A stretch of 12,943 nt of DNA, from the NCBI GenBank assembly GCA_026418315.1, contig JAOABO010000039.1:1-12943 (forward strand), read 5' to 3'. Made by a program: the position numbers and the translations under genes. The DNA is from Bacteroidia bacterium. GTDB lineage: Bacteria > Bacteroidota > Bacteroidia > B-17B0 > Aurantibacillaceae. Positions 1 to 7,302 of the stretch are shown piece after piece. Positions within the stretch are counted from its first letter, which is position 1; each line of letters opens with the position of its first letter. The notes beneath the pieces are model-generated. The model was not told where the DNA came from. It did no database searches and saw only the letters and a program-made list of their open reading frames with translations.

Positions 1-1408
1 TGGCAAGATAAGGTAATAGGGTAAGGGTGATGTGTGTGAGGGAGTTAAAAAAGGGTTCCTGAATTTGCTTGATATTGTATGGATAGGGTTTGATGAAGTG
101 AATATCGTTATCTTCATTTTTGATTTCTTGTTTATATTGCTGGTAAACCTGTGCACTGGTATTGTTTTTGTTGAGAGATGGGGTTACTTCTATAATCAGT
201 TCGGGTGTAGGTAAAGTAACATAGTTTTTTGTGTTGAGATTAAAATAAGAAAATTGAATGTCGGATAATTTATAAGTGCCTTCTTGTCTTGGAATAATAA
301 GATATTCGTAGGTTTTACTACCACTTACATTGCCGGAAGTAGAAATGTTTTCTGAAACTTTTGGGTCGTAGGTTTCAAATTCAGTGGGAAAGTTGATTTT
401 GGGTGCATCTACTAATGGAACATTTCCTGTGCCAGATATGGTTATTTTCAAGGTAATGGCTTCGTTAGCGGGTACTTTATTTTTATTCAATTCTGCTTTG
501 AATGAAAAAGCAGTTCCTACTGCACCTGTAAATTGAGGCGGTTTGTTAGATGTCGGCAAATCTTCCACATTGATGGTGATGGGTTGGCTTTTTAAACTCA
601 CTACTTTATCTTCATAAGCATTAACACCAAAGAACTGTTCAAAAATATCTCTTGGGGGGCGGGATGAGCGTTTGCGTATAACACATTCTATTTCAATGGG
701 AGAGATAGTTAACTTGCCACTTTTTTGTGGAAATAGAAACTGTTTGCTGATTTCTCCAACATAATAATTGATGCCATCTATATTTTCTATGTGCAATTGG
801 ATGTTGCCGGTGTTTTCCTGATTTTTTGACCAAAAACCTTCTAAATGTGGAAATTTGACATTTTGAATACCTCGTAGTTCTACTCTTGTATAAATTTTTT
901 GAGTAAGAGTAATTTGTTCGCCAATGTAGCATTGTTTTTTATTTACTGAGGTTCTAACAAAAATATCTTCTTTATCGGCACTTACGGGCTCGTTGTAGTG
1001 GGTATTTTTTTGTTGGGCAGCAGAGGGATAGTTATTGTTGGTAGAACCTTTTTGCACTTCTAATGTAATGGGGGAGCTATAAATAGATTGTCCATTAACA
1101 ATGGCTTTAGCAGCACCAATCACAACAGCACCTTCTTTTTTTGGAATAAGAACATAAGAGATTGAAAAAGATTGGGATAAGTTTCCATTGATAAACTGAA
1201 TGTTTTGGCTTTGATTGGGTCCGGAAATTATTTCAAAATTACTGAAAGAGGGAGGTGTAAAATCTTGAGGAGCGGCATTGATAGAAAAAGCAATTTCAAA
1301 AGGTACACCTACAGAGGGCTTGGTAGTGCTGACCTGTACATTGAGTTTTTGCCCAAAAATGCTGAATACACTAAGTATGCAACCAAGTATGTAAAATATT
1401 TTTTTCAT
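1..1408 (-). CDS. batD: BatD, exported aerotolerance protein (3' end cut by window edge)
   Basis: Translating the minus strand from the ATG at 1408 gives 469 codons open to the left edge, so the C-terminus is missing. Residues 1-20 form a signal peptide (MKKIFYILGC start, ending ...SIFGQ). The rest is beta-rich and fits repeated Ig-like modules at roughly 21-120, 145-283 and 290-410. The charged RSSRPPRDIFEQFFG stretch at 248-261 sits between strands, as is usual in BatD. The final visible residues (about 453-469, FFNSLTHITL...) turn hydrophobic and probably begin the C-terminal membrane helix. Known BatD proteins are around 600 residues, so roughly a fifth to a quarter is absent. The start lies 5 bp after the batC stop, so it is co-transcribed with it. 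Family knowledge: exported or membrane-anchored partner of the BatA/BatB VWA proteins, biochemical role unsettled. The identification is firm; the domain boundaries are estimates. Confidence 0.9.
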   Translation of the reverse strand, partial: MKKIFYILGCILSVFSIFGQKLNVQVSTTKPSVGVPFEIAFSINAAPQDFTPPSFSNFEIISGPNQSQNIQFINGNLSQSFSISYVLIPKKEGAVVIGAAKAIVNGQSIYSSPITLEVQKGSTNNNYPSAAQQKNTHYNEPVSADKEDIFVRTSVNKKQCYIGEQITLTQKIYTRVELRGIQNVKFPHLEGFWSKNQENTGNIQLHIENIDGINYYVGEISKQFLFPQKSGKLTISPIEIECVIRKRSSRPPRDIFEQFFGVNAYEDKVVSLKSQPITINVEDLPTSNKPPQFTGAVGTAFSFKAELNKNKVPANEAITLKITISGTGNVPLVDAPKINFPTEFETYDPKVSENISTSGNVSGSKTYEYLIIPRQEGTYKLSDIQFSYFNLNTKNYVTLPTPELIIEVTPSLNKNNTSAQVYQQYKQEIKNEDNDIHFIKPYPYNIKQIQEPFFNSLTHITLTLLPYLA

Positions 1409-1413
1409 AGTTA

Positions 1414-2124
1414 TTACCAATCTTTTTCAGGTTTGGCTGTTCCGGCAGCTTGTTGTTCTTTCTTTTTGTCTTGAAGTTCTTTTTCTTTTTGTATGAGAGT
1501 TTGCAGCATTCGTTCGGCTTGTTCTTTATTGATTTGTTGTTGTTGCTGATTTTGGCTTTGGTTTTGTTGTTGTTGATTATTACTTCCACCGCCTTTATTG
1601 TCGTTTTTGTGCTTGAGCGCATAAGCCAGGTTGTAACGGGTATCTTCGTCGTTTGGATTCAATTTCAGTGATTTTTTGTAAGCATCAATGGCTTCGGTGT
1701 ATTTTTTTTGAAAAAGATAAGCGTTACCAAGATTATGATAGATTTTTTGTAAGCTATCTTTGTTTTTGTATAGCTGAGAAGCACTGCTGTATAATTCAGC
1801 AGAACGTTGCAACATTAAGTTAGCAATGGAATCTTTGTTGTTGATATTAATAGCGGTGGCATTGGAAAATTTGAGAGTTAATGCTTCTTTATACAAGGCG
1901 TTTCCTAAGTTGTAAATAGCTTTTTTAGTGTTAGGTTTTATTTTGAGTGCTTCATTATATTTGTTGATAGCCGTTTGCATATCATTTTTTTTGAATGCTT
2001 TATTACCTTCATAAGTGAGTTGATTGGGGTGTTGTGCCAGTAAAATACTGTTTGCAAATATAAACAAGATAAGAATAATTTTTTTTCTAAACAATGTTAA
2101 TCTATTGAGGTGTATGTTTTTCAT
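1414..2124 (-). CDS. batC: BatC, exported TPR protein
   Basis: A 236-aa protein with a long basic and hydrophobic N-terminus (1-30, ending SILLAQ) that looks like a signal peptide or anchor. One TPR-like helix pair lies at about 34-80 (GNKAFKKNDMQTAINKYNEA), and a second clear one at about 126-159 (YHNLGNAYLFQKKYTEAIDA). A glycine, asparagine and glutamine-rich linker at 177-197 follows. The tail (about 198-236) is a charged helix with ERMLQTLIQKEKE and ends KPEKDW, a close typical for BatC. TPRs bind partner proteins, so a scaffold for the periplasmic parts of BatA, BatB and BatD is a reasonable inference. The gene lies 3 bp after batB and 5 bp before batD. It ends in two in-frame TAA stops (1414-1416 and 1411-1413). 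Function beyond protein binding is not shown by the sequence. Confidence 0.9.
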   Translation of the reverse strand: MKNIHLNRLTLFRKKIILILFIFANSILLAQHPNQLTYEGNKAFKKNDMQTAINKYNEALKIKPNTKKAIYNLGNALYKEALTLKFSNATAININNKDSIANLMLQRSAELYSSASQLYKNKDSLQKIYHNLGNAYLFQKKYTEAIDAYKKSLKLNPNDEDTRYNLAYALKHKNDNKGGGSNNQQQQNQSQNQQQQQINKEQAERMLQTLIQKEKELQDKKKEQQAAGTAKPEKDW

Positions 2125-2127
2125 AAG

Positions 2128-3168
2128 TTATACTTTAAGCCATTTGGAAAAGACAGAGGTCCATTGTGGTTTGGTTTCAGGAAGTAAAAATTCTATAATA
2201 AGAAATAGTAAAGCTATACCAACAAACCATTGATATTGACTTTCATAATCTTTGAAAGTTAATGTATTGGTTTCTGCTTTATCTAAGTGTTTAATTTCCT
2301 TTAAAAGGGTGTTGAGGCCAAAATCAGAATTGCTTGCAATAACAACAATGCCCTTTGTTTCAGAGGAGATGTCGTGTAAAAATTCTTTATTCAGTTTGGT
2401 TATAACGGTATTTCCTTCTTTATCTTTTTTATAGCCAATCATTTTACCATTTTGATAAATGGGGATGGGTGCACCTTGCTCAGAACCTATGCCAACAGAA
2501 TGTACAGGTATGTTTTTTTCTGCCAATTGTTTGGCTATTTCAATCGCATTGCCATCGTGGTCTTCTCCATCGGTAATGAGTATAACAGCTTTGTTATTAG
2601 CTTGTGTAGAGCCATTTTCAAAGTAATCTAAAGATTTTTGTAATGCGCTTCCAACATTGGTACCTTGAACAGAAATCATATCGGTGTTGATAGATTGAAC
2701 AAATATCTTTGCGGCATTGTAATCTACGGTAAGAGGTAATAGGGCATAAGCGTCTCCGGCAAATACGATGATGCCAATTTTGTCGCCTTGTAGCTGGTCA
2801 ATCATTTTTTGAAGAGCCATTTTAGCTCTTTCTAATCGGTTAGGAGATAAATCCTGTGCCAGCATACTATTGGATATATCTAAACACACAATGATGTCTG
2901 ACCCTTTTACTTTTACTTCATGACTGCCTGTAAAAATTTGAAAGTTTGCCAGACCAATAATCATTAAAGCCAGTGCAAGAGAAAACAAAACAAATTTTGT
3001 CCACTTAAACAAGGCAAAATACTGCGGAATGTGTTGTAAAACTAAAGAATATGCTCCTAATAGTTTTCTTTTCTTTTTACTTGAAATAAGATAGAAAATA
3101 AACAATCCTGTTGTAAGGATAAGGGAAAATAACCAATAAAGTATTTCTTTATGTTCAAAGCGATACAT
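2128..3168 (-). CDS. batB: BatB, membrane-anchored VWA-domain protein
   Basis: A 346-aa protein with membrane segments at about 9-30 and 57-79, a VWA domain at about 90-285, and a C-terminal helix at about 312-331. The metal-ion-dependent adhesion site looks complete: DISNS at 97-101, the threonine of QGTN at 170, and the aspartate of ITDGED at 200. The stretch SMLAQDLSPNRLERAK after the first motif is characteristic of the BatA/BatB family. The VWA domain, between the second and third helices, would bind a divalent metal and a protein ligand. The gene begins 3 bp after the batA stop and is a clear paralogue of batA, so the two probably form a heteromeric membrane assembly (inference). The C-terminus after the last helix is short and polar (KPQWTSVFSKWLKV). 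Start chosen because it follows the batA stop directly and the N-terminal helix needs it. Confidence 0.92.
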   Translation of the reverse strand: MYRFEHKEILYWLFSLILTTGLFIFYLISSKKKRKLLGAYSLVLQHIPQYFALFKWTKFVLFSLALALMIIGLANFQIFTGSHEVKVKGSDIIVCLDISNSMLAQDLSPNRLERAKMALQKMIDQLQGDKIGIIVFAGDAYALLPLTVDYNAAKIFVQSINTDMISVQGTNVGSALQKSLDYFENGSTQANNKAVILITDGEDHDGNAIEIAKQLAEKNIPVHSVGIGSEQGAPIPIYQNGKMIGYKKDKEGNTVITKLNKEFLHDISSETKGIVVIASNSDFGLNTLLKEIKHLDKAETNTLTFKDYESQYQWFVGIALLFLIIEFLLPETKPQWTSVFSKWLKV

Positions 3169-3171
3169 AAT

Positions 3172-4188
3172 TTAAGTAATAGTTTTGTAATAGGTTTTTT
3201 GCAGAATAAATTCTATGAGTAATAAAATCATTGCAATATAAATGAGCGGGTAGAATAAATCTTTTCTATTAGTAAAGTTTTTTTCATAAATAATATTTTT
3301 TTCTAATTTATCTATTTCATGATAAATATTGCGTAAACTTTTGTTGTCTGTTGCACGAAAATACTTTCCGCCTGTTTCTTCAGAAATTTTTTTCATCAAT
3401 GCTTCGTCAATTTCTACATCTACATAATCGTATTGTAATTCACCATTTGGATACATAGCAACGGGTTGTAATGCTTTTCCGCGTGAACCTACGCCAATAG
3501 TATAAACACGAATATTGTATGTTTTTGCCAATTCACCGGCGGTAAGTGGGTCTATTTCTCCTGTATTGTTTACACCATCGGATACAAGAATAATGACTTT
3601 GCTTTTTGAACTAATATCTTTCAGGCGGGCAACGGCATTGGCTAATCCTAATCCAATAGCAGTACCTTGTCCTAAACTACCGGCTTTGACTTTGCTAATA
3701 AGTGTTTTTAGAATTTTGTGGTCGGTAGTAAGTGGGCATTGAGTAAATGCTTCGCCGCCAAAAATAACCATTCCCATTCGGTCGTTGGGGCGATTGTCTA
3801 CAAATTCCTGTATTACATCTTTGGCTACTTCCAAACGATTGGGTTTGAAGTCCTTTGCCAGCATAGATAAAGAAACATCCAAGCTAATCATAATGTCAAT
3901 GCCTTCGGTTTGTACATCTTTTCCTGAAGAAACGCTTTGAGGCCTTGCCAATGCTATGATAAGTAGTGTAACAATTATTAATCTTAAAATAAATGGAAAA
4001 AAACGGGATTGTGTTTTGAACGAAGCAGGAATGTCTTTTAATAACAGGAAGGTAGAATAATTTAAGGTGGCATTTTGTTTATCTCTTCGCCAATAATAGT
4101 AGAGAGTTAATAAAGGAATAAGCCATAAGAGCCAGAAAAATTCTTTGTTGGCAAATACAATGTCTTTTATATCTATCCAATCCAGCAT
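3172..4188 (-). CDS. batA: BatA, membrane-anchored VWA-domain protein
   Basis: A 338-aa protein with N-terminal membrane helices at about 16-33 and 64-82, a VWA domain at about 95-290, and a final membrane helix at about 312-330. The metal site is intact: DVSLS at 104-108, the threonine of GQGTAIG at 176, and the aspartate of LVSDGVNNTG at 204. SMLAKDFKPNRLEVAK after the first motif is the family hallmark, and length matches usual BatA proteins. Order (batA directly before batB) and the closely related architecture separate it from other VWA proteins. It starts 1 bp after the stop of the upstream 326-aa gene, so translational coupling is likely. Family knowledge: the Bat proteins were named for aerotolerance in Bacteroides; the ligand of the VWA domain is not evident from the sequence. 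Confidence 0.93.
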   Translation of the reverse strand: MLDWIDIKDIVFANKEFFWLLWLIPLLTLYYYWRRDKQNATLNYSTFLLLKDIPASFKTQSRFFPFILRLIIVTLLIIALARPQSVSSGKDVQTEGIDIMISLDVSLSMLAKDFKPNRLEVAKDVIQEFVDNRPNDRMGMVIFGGEAFTQCPLTTDHKILKTLISKVKAGSLGQGTAIGLGLANAVARLKDISSKSKVIILVSDGVNNTGEIDPLTAGELAKTYNIRVYTIGVGSRGKALQPVAMYPNGELQYDYVDVEIDEALMKKISEETGGKYFRATDNKSLRNIYHEIDKLEKNIIYEKNFTNRKDLFYPLIYIAMILLLIEFILQKTYYKTIT

Positions 4189-4189
4189 A

Positions 4190-5170
4190 TTAATTGGTAT
4201 TCACAGAGTTGTTTGATGTTTCAGAAGGTGCCGTGTGGGTTATTTCTTGTTTGGTTTGATGCACAAATTCAAAAGCGTTCTCTAAAATTTGAATATGGTC
4301 ATTTTCAATTGGAATAAATTTTGCAAATTTGACAAGGTCGGCTAGTTCCAGCAGTTGTTTTAATTTTTCGCGGGTAGAAGGGTCTATTGCTTTGAACTTT
4401 AATGCTTGCAGGGTTTCAAAAGTTGTTTGCTCTAATGCCTGAATATTGTAGCGACCTTCAATGTATTCGCGAATGGTATCGGCTACACCTGAATAATATT
4501 CTTTTATTTTTCCTTCTTTCCATATTTGTTCTTGTTTTAACTGCTCTAACTTTTGCAGAGCCAAAATGTGTGGCGGTAATTTGGGTTTTTCTGTTTCTTT
4601 TTGTTTGGATTTTTTTCTTGTGAAGTAATAAATCAGATAAATGATTATTCCGAATACAATAAGTGCAATTAAAATTTTTATGATGAGTGGAAAGTACCAT
4701 TTAATATCAAATGGTTCTTCAAAAATGGGCTTGATGTCTTTTATTGAAGTTTCGGAAGTATCTGTAGGCACTGTGTGAACGGTGATGAGCACACTGTTGG
4801 TTTGAACAAATTGGGTAGAATCATTTTTGAAGTAAAATTTAATGGAAGGTAAAACAAACTGTCCTGAGTCGTAAGCAGATATATGGAGTATTTGTTGTAA
4901 GATTGTGGAGTTGGTATTTTTAATGGTATCAATTTTTGATGCATCAATTATTTCAATTTTTGAAGTAATGGTATCATTAAAAGCAGGCCAGTGGATGGGT
5001 GGAAAAGAGTTGGAAGGAAAGTTGAGTGATAGTTTTAATTGAATGGGGTCACCAATACGAATTTCGCTTTTATTGATTTCTGCAGAGGCAGAAATTTGAG
5101 AATATACTAATCTATAAGAGAAAATTAAAACAAAAAACAGGACAGGATATAGGATGTGATTTCTTTTCAT
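4190..5170 (-). CDS. Bat-operon membrane protein with exported beta domain and cytosolic helical tail
   Basis: A 326-aa protein with a signal peptide at 1-24 (ends RLVYSQ), an exported beta-rich domain at about 25-150 and one strong membrane helix at about 157-183. A basic stop-transfer (TRKKSKQKETEK) follows, then a cytosolic helical domain at about 198-310 and a Ser/Thr/Asn-rich tail. The exported domain begins AEINKSEIRIGDPIQLKL, similar in style to the BatD modules. The cytosolic part contains YYSGVADTIREYIEGRY and QTTFETL, the pattern seen in the small membrane proteins that accompany moxR, DUF58 and VWA genes; it resembles DUF4381-type proteins, though I cannot confirm the exact family. 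It lies 11 bp after the DUF58 gene and 1 bp before batA. Inferred role: a single-pass link between cytosolic MoxR/DUF58 and the exported Bat components. No catalytic motif is visible. Confidence 0.82.
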   Translation of the reverse strand: MKRNHILYPVLFFVLIFSYRLVYSQISASAEINKSEIRIGDPIQLKLSLNFPSNSFPPIHWPAFNDTITSKIEIIDASKIDTIKNTNSTILQQILHISAYDSGQFVLPSIKFYFKNDSTQFVQTNSVLITVHTVPTDTSETSIKDIKPIFEEPFDIKWYFPLIIKILIALIVFGIIIYLIYYFTRKKSKQKETEKPKLPPHILALQKLEQLKQEQIWKEGKIKEYYSGVADTIREYIEGRYNIQALEQTTFETLQALKFKAIDPSTREKLKQLLELADLVKFAKFIPIENDHIQILENAFEFVHQTKQEITHTAPSETSNNSVNTN

Positions 5171-5181
5171 TCTGTAAAAAT

Positions 5182-6048
5182 TTATCGGCTCTTAAATAAA
5201 TTAGATAGAGGAATAATGTAATTTTGATGTGTCAATATTTCTATGCTGTCCACTTTGGCTTTTTGAAATATTTGTTTGAGTTGGTCGCTATGTTGAAGGA
5301 AGTTGGCAGTAAGTTGTGTTCTAAATTGTTTATCAGATGTGTCTATCCATTGGATTTCCTGAGTTTCAAGGTTTTTAATTGGGAGTAAACCTACATTAGG
5401 GAGTTCTTTTTCATTTTTGTCGTTTATTTTAATGGCAATGATGTCGTGCTTTCGGGCAGATATTTTCAAAGCATCTAAAAAATTGAGTGGCATTAAGAAA
5501 TCGGATAAAATAAATACGGTGCTTCTTTTTTTGATGGCTTGAAATAAAAATTTGAGTGCATCGTTCAGGTCAGTACTTGGAGATGTTTTTTCTGTTCCAA
5601 TAATTTCGCGAATGATGCGTAATACCTGAGATTTTCCTTTTTTGGGCGGAATGAATTTTTCTACTTTATTGGAAAAAAAGATAACGCCTACTTTATCGTT
5701 GTTTTGATTGGCAGAAAAAGCAATAGTGGCAGCCATTTCTGCTATGAGGTTTTTCTTATAGTCGTTTATCATTCCAAAAGATGTGCTGGCACTGATGTCA
5801 ATCATGAGTAATAAGGTAAGTTCTCTTTCTTCTTCAAAAACTTTTACATAAGGGGTATTGAAGCGAGCGGTTACATTCCAGTCAATGTTACGAATATCAT
5901 CGCCGGGTACATATTCTCTTACTTCTGAAAAAGCCATTCCGCGTCCTTTGAAAGCACTATGGTATTGGCCTGAAAAAATATTTTGGCTTAATCCTTTGGA
6001 TTTGATTTCAATTCGTTTTACTCTTTTCAATAATTCACCTACTTCCAT
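5182..6048 (-). CDS. DUF58 family protein with VWA-like fold
   Basis: A 288-aa soluble protein with no membrane segment. The DUF58 core is plain: GRGMAFSEVREYVPGDD at 35-51 followed by IRNIDWNVTAR to 62 and the EEERELT stretch at 72-78. A VWA-like domain follows with DISAS at 84-88, a candidate metal-site threonine in PSTDLNDA at 159, and ILSDFL with aspartate at 183, so the metal site appears intact. This gene type almost always sits next to moxR. The proteins are thought to be partners or substrates of MoxR ATPases, but no reaction is established. It lies 67 bp after moxR (6049-6115, no promoter or hairpin seen there) and 11 bp before the 326-aa gene. The start fits the family N-terminus (MEVGELLKRVKRIEI). 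It lacks the N-terminal membrane helices found in longer DUF58 proteins of other phyla. Confidence 0.9.
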   Translation of the reverse strand: MEVGELLKRVKRIEIKSKGLSQNIFSGQYHSAFKGRGMAFSEVREYVPGDDIRNIDWNVTARFNTPYVKVFEEERELTLLLMIDISASTSFGMINDYKKNLIAEMAATIAFSANQNNDKVGVIFFSNKVEKFIPPKKGKSQVLRIIREIIGTEKTSPSTDLNDALKFLFQAIKKRSTVFILSDFLMPLNFLDALKISARKHDIIAIKINDKNEKELPNVGLLPIKNLETQEIQWIDTSDKQFRTQLTANFLQHSDQLKQIFQKAKVDSIEILTHQNYIIPLSNLFKSR

Positions 6049-6115
6049 AAATGATATGTGGAGTAATGGATTGTTGTTGCAGATAGGGTTATGTTAGAAT
6101 GATGTTTATTATTTA

Positions 6116-7138
6116 TCACGGAACTTCTACAACATTCAATAACTCGCTGATGATGTTTTCAGTAGTGATGTTTTCGGCTTCAGCTTCATAGGTTAAGCCA
6201 ATGCGGTGTCTTAAAATATCATGACAAACTGCGCGTACATCTTCAGGGATAACATATCCTCTGCGTTTGATAAAGGCATAAGCTTTTGCTGCCATTGCTA
6301 AATTGATGCCTGCACGAGGCGAAGCACCATAGGCAATTAGTGGTACAAATTTTTCTAACTTGTAATCTTTTGGAAAGCGGGTGGCAAAAACAATATCTAC
6401 AATATATTTTTCAATTTTTTCATCTATGTAAACATATCTTACTAAATCTCTTGCTTTCAGAATGTCTTCTATACTGACTACCTGATTAGGTTTTTTTAAT
6501 CCTTCAGGAGACACATTAGAGGAAATGATTTTAAGTTCATCTTCTTTAGAAGGATAAGTCAGTACTACTTTGAGCATAAAACGGTCGAGTTGTGCTTCTG
6601 GCAAGGGGTAGGTGCCTTCCTGTTCAATAGGATTTTGAGTAGCTAATACAAGAAAAGGATTGGGTAATGGAAAGGTTTGTTCACCAATGGTTACTTGTTT
6701 TTCTTGCATGGCTTCTAGGAGAGCAGATTGTACTTTTGCTGGGGCACGGTTAATTTCATCGGCTAATACGAAATTGGCAAAAATAGGGCCTTTGCGAACA
6801 TTGAATTCGCCGGTTTTTTGATTGAATATCATAGTACCGATTAAATCGGCGGGCAAAAGGTCGGGTGTGAATTGTATTCTGCTAAATTTAGCATTGATGG
6901 ATTTGGCTAAAGTATTGACGGCTAATGTTTTGGCAAGTCCTGGAACACCTTCCAACAAAATATGCCCATTACTAAGCAATCCAATTAATAATCTTTCCAC
7001 CATGAGGTTTTGACCTACTATGACTTTATTGATTTCCATTAAAAGCAGGTCAATGAACGCACTTTCCTGATGAATTTTTTCGTTAATGGCTTTGATATCG
7101 GTAGGGTTCATTGTTGTTGATTGCAGTGTATCAATCAT
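6116..7138 (-). CDS. MoxR family AAA+ ATPase
   Basis: A 340-aa MoxR-type AAA+ ATPase with every key element. Walker A is GVPGLAKT at 64-71, Walker B is VLADEIN at 124-130 (D127, E128), and sensor 1 is LATQNP at 165-170. The arginine finger is in EAQLDRF (R186) and sensor 2 in GASPRA (R275). The lid domain covers about 220-335. MoxR ATPases form hexameric rings and act as chaperone-like factors for VWA and DUF58 proteins, which here lie directly downstream. This is the first gene of the bat operon. A TATATTTG promoter element at 7156-7163 would place transcription start only about 10 bases before the ATG at 7138. A second in-frame ATG at 7111 (MNPTDIK) gives a nine-residue shorter protein that would still hold the entire ATPase. 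The protein ends in a TGA stop, with a 67-bp gap before the DUF58 gene. Confidence 0.94.
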   Translation of the reverse strand: MIDTLQSTTMNPTDIKAINEKIHQESAFIDLLLMEINKVIVGQNLMVERLLIGLLSNGHILLEGVPGLAKTLAVNTLAKSINAKFSRIQFTPDLLPADLIGTMIFNQKTGEFNVRKGPIFANFVLADEINRAPAKVQSALLEAMQEKQVTIGEQTFPLPNPFLVLATQNPIEQEGTYPLPEAQLDRFMLKVVLTYPSKEDELKIISSNVSPEGLKKPNQVVSIEDILKARDLVRYVYIDEKIEKYIVDIVFATRFPKDYKLEKFVPLIAYGASPRAGINLAMAAKAYAFIKRRGYVIPEDVRAVCHDILRHRIGLTYEAEAENITTENIISELLNVVEVP

Positions 7139-7152
7139 AAGATTTTAATTTT

Positions 7153-7188
7153 TTGCAAATATATGTATGAAAATAATTTTAAAGCAAG
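7153..7188 (-). promoter_or_regulatory. Candidate promoter of the bat operon (upstream of moxR)
   Basis: On the minus strand TATATTTG at 7163-7156 matches the Bacteroidetes -7 consensus TAnnTTTG. A CTTG at 7188-7185, 21 bases upstream, is an imperfect match to the -33 TTTG. Expected transcription start is around 7150, giving a leader of about ten bases before the moxR ATG, with no Shine-Dalgarno sequence. The -7 match is good; the -33 match is weak. Confidence 0.55.
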
Positions 7189-7260
7189 CGGAATAATATA
7201 AGGAATGTTAAAAAAGAAAGGAGTAAGGAAATTGTAGGACACCAAAAATCTATTAATAAT

Positions 7261-7280
7261 AATGTGTATAAATGTGTATA
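7261..7280. repeat. Perfect 10-bp tandem duplication at the lipoprotein promoter
   Basis: AATGTGTATA occurs twice in direct tandem (7261-7270 and 7271-7280). The last four bases of the second copy are the first half of the TATATTTG promoter element. It may be a chance slippage product or a duplicated operator half; one helical turn per copy would put both on the same DNA face. Confidence 0.7.
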
Positions 7281-7284
7281 TTTG
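7277..7284 (+). promoter_or_regulatory. Candidate -7 promoter element for the lipoprotein gene
   Basis: TATATTTG at 7277-7284 fits the Bacteroidetes -7 element TAnnTTTG. It lies 18 bases before the ATG at 7303, so the leader would be about a dozen bases. No good TTTG is found at the expected -33 position, around 7253-7257, where the sequence is TTAATAA-like. The element is followed by CAA, as in its minus-strand counterpart. Confidence 0.5.
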
Positions 7285-7302
7285 CAATAAAATTGGATAC
7301 TT

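Noticed and set aside
1378..1408. Lipoprotein signal in BatD (Cys10 in ILGC)
   Set aside because: The cysteine lies inside the hydrophobic core, too early and followed by more hydrophobic residues; a normal signal peptide ending near SIFGQ fits better.
1205..1474. Plus-strand open frame of 89 codons across the batD/batC junction
   Set aside because: It runs opposite to the clear batD and batC frames, has no domain, signal or start context, and ends in low-complexity sequence; a shadow of the real genes.
6049..6115. A separate promoter or terminator between moxR and the DUF58 gene
   Set aside because: The 67-bp gap shows no TAnnTTTG element and no stable hairpin on the minus strand; the genes are best read as one operon.
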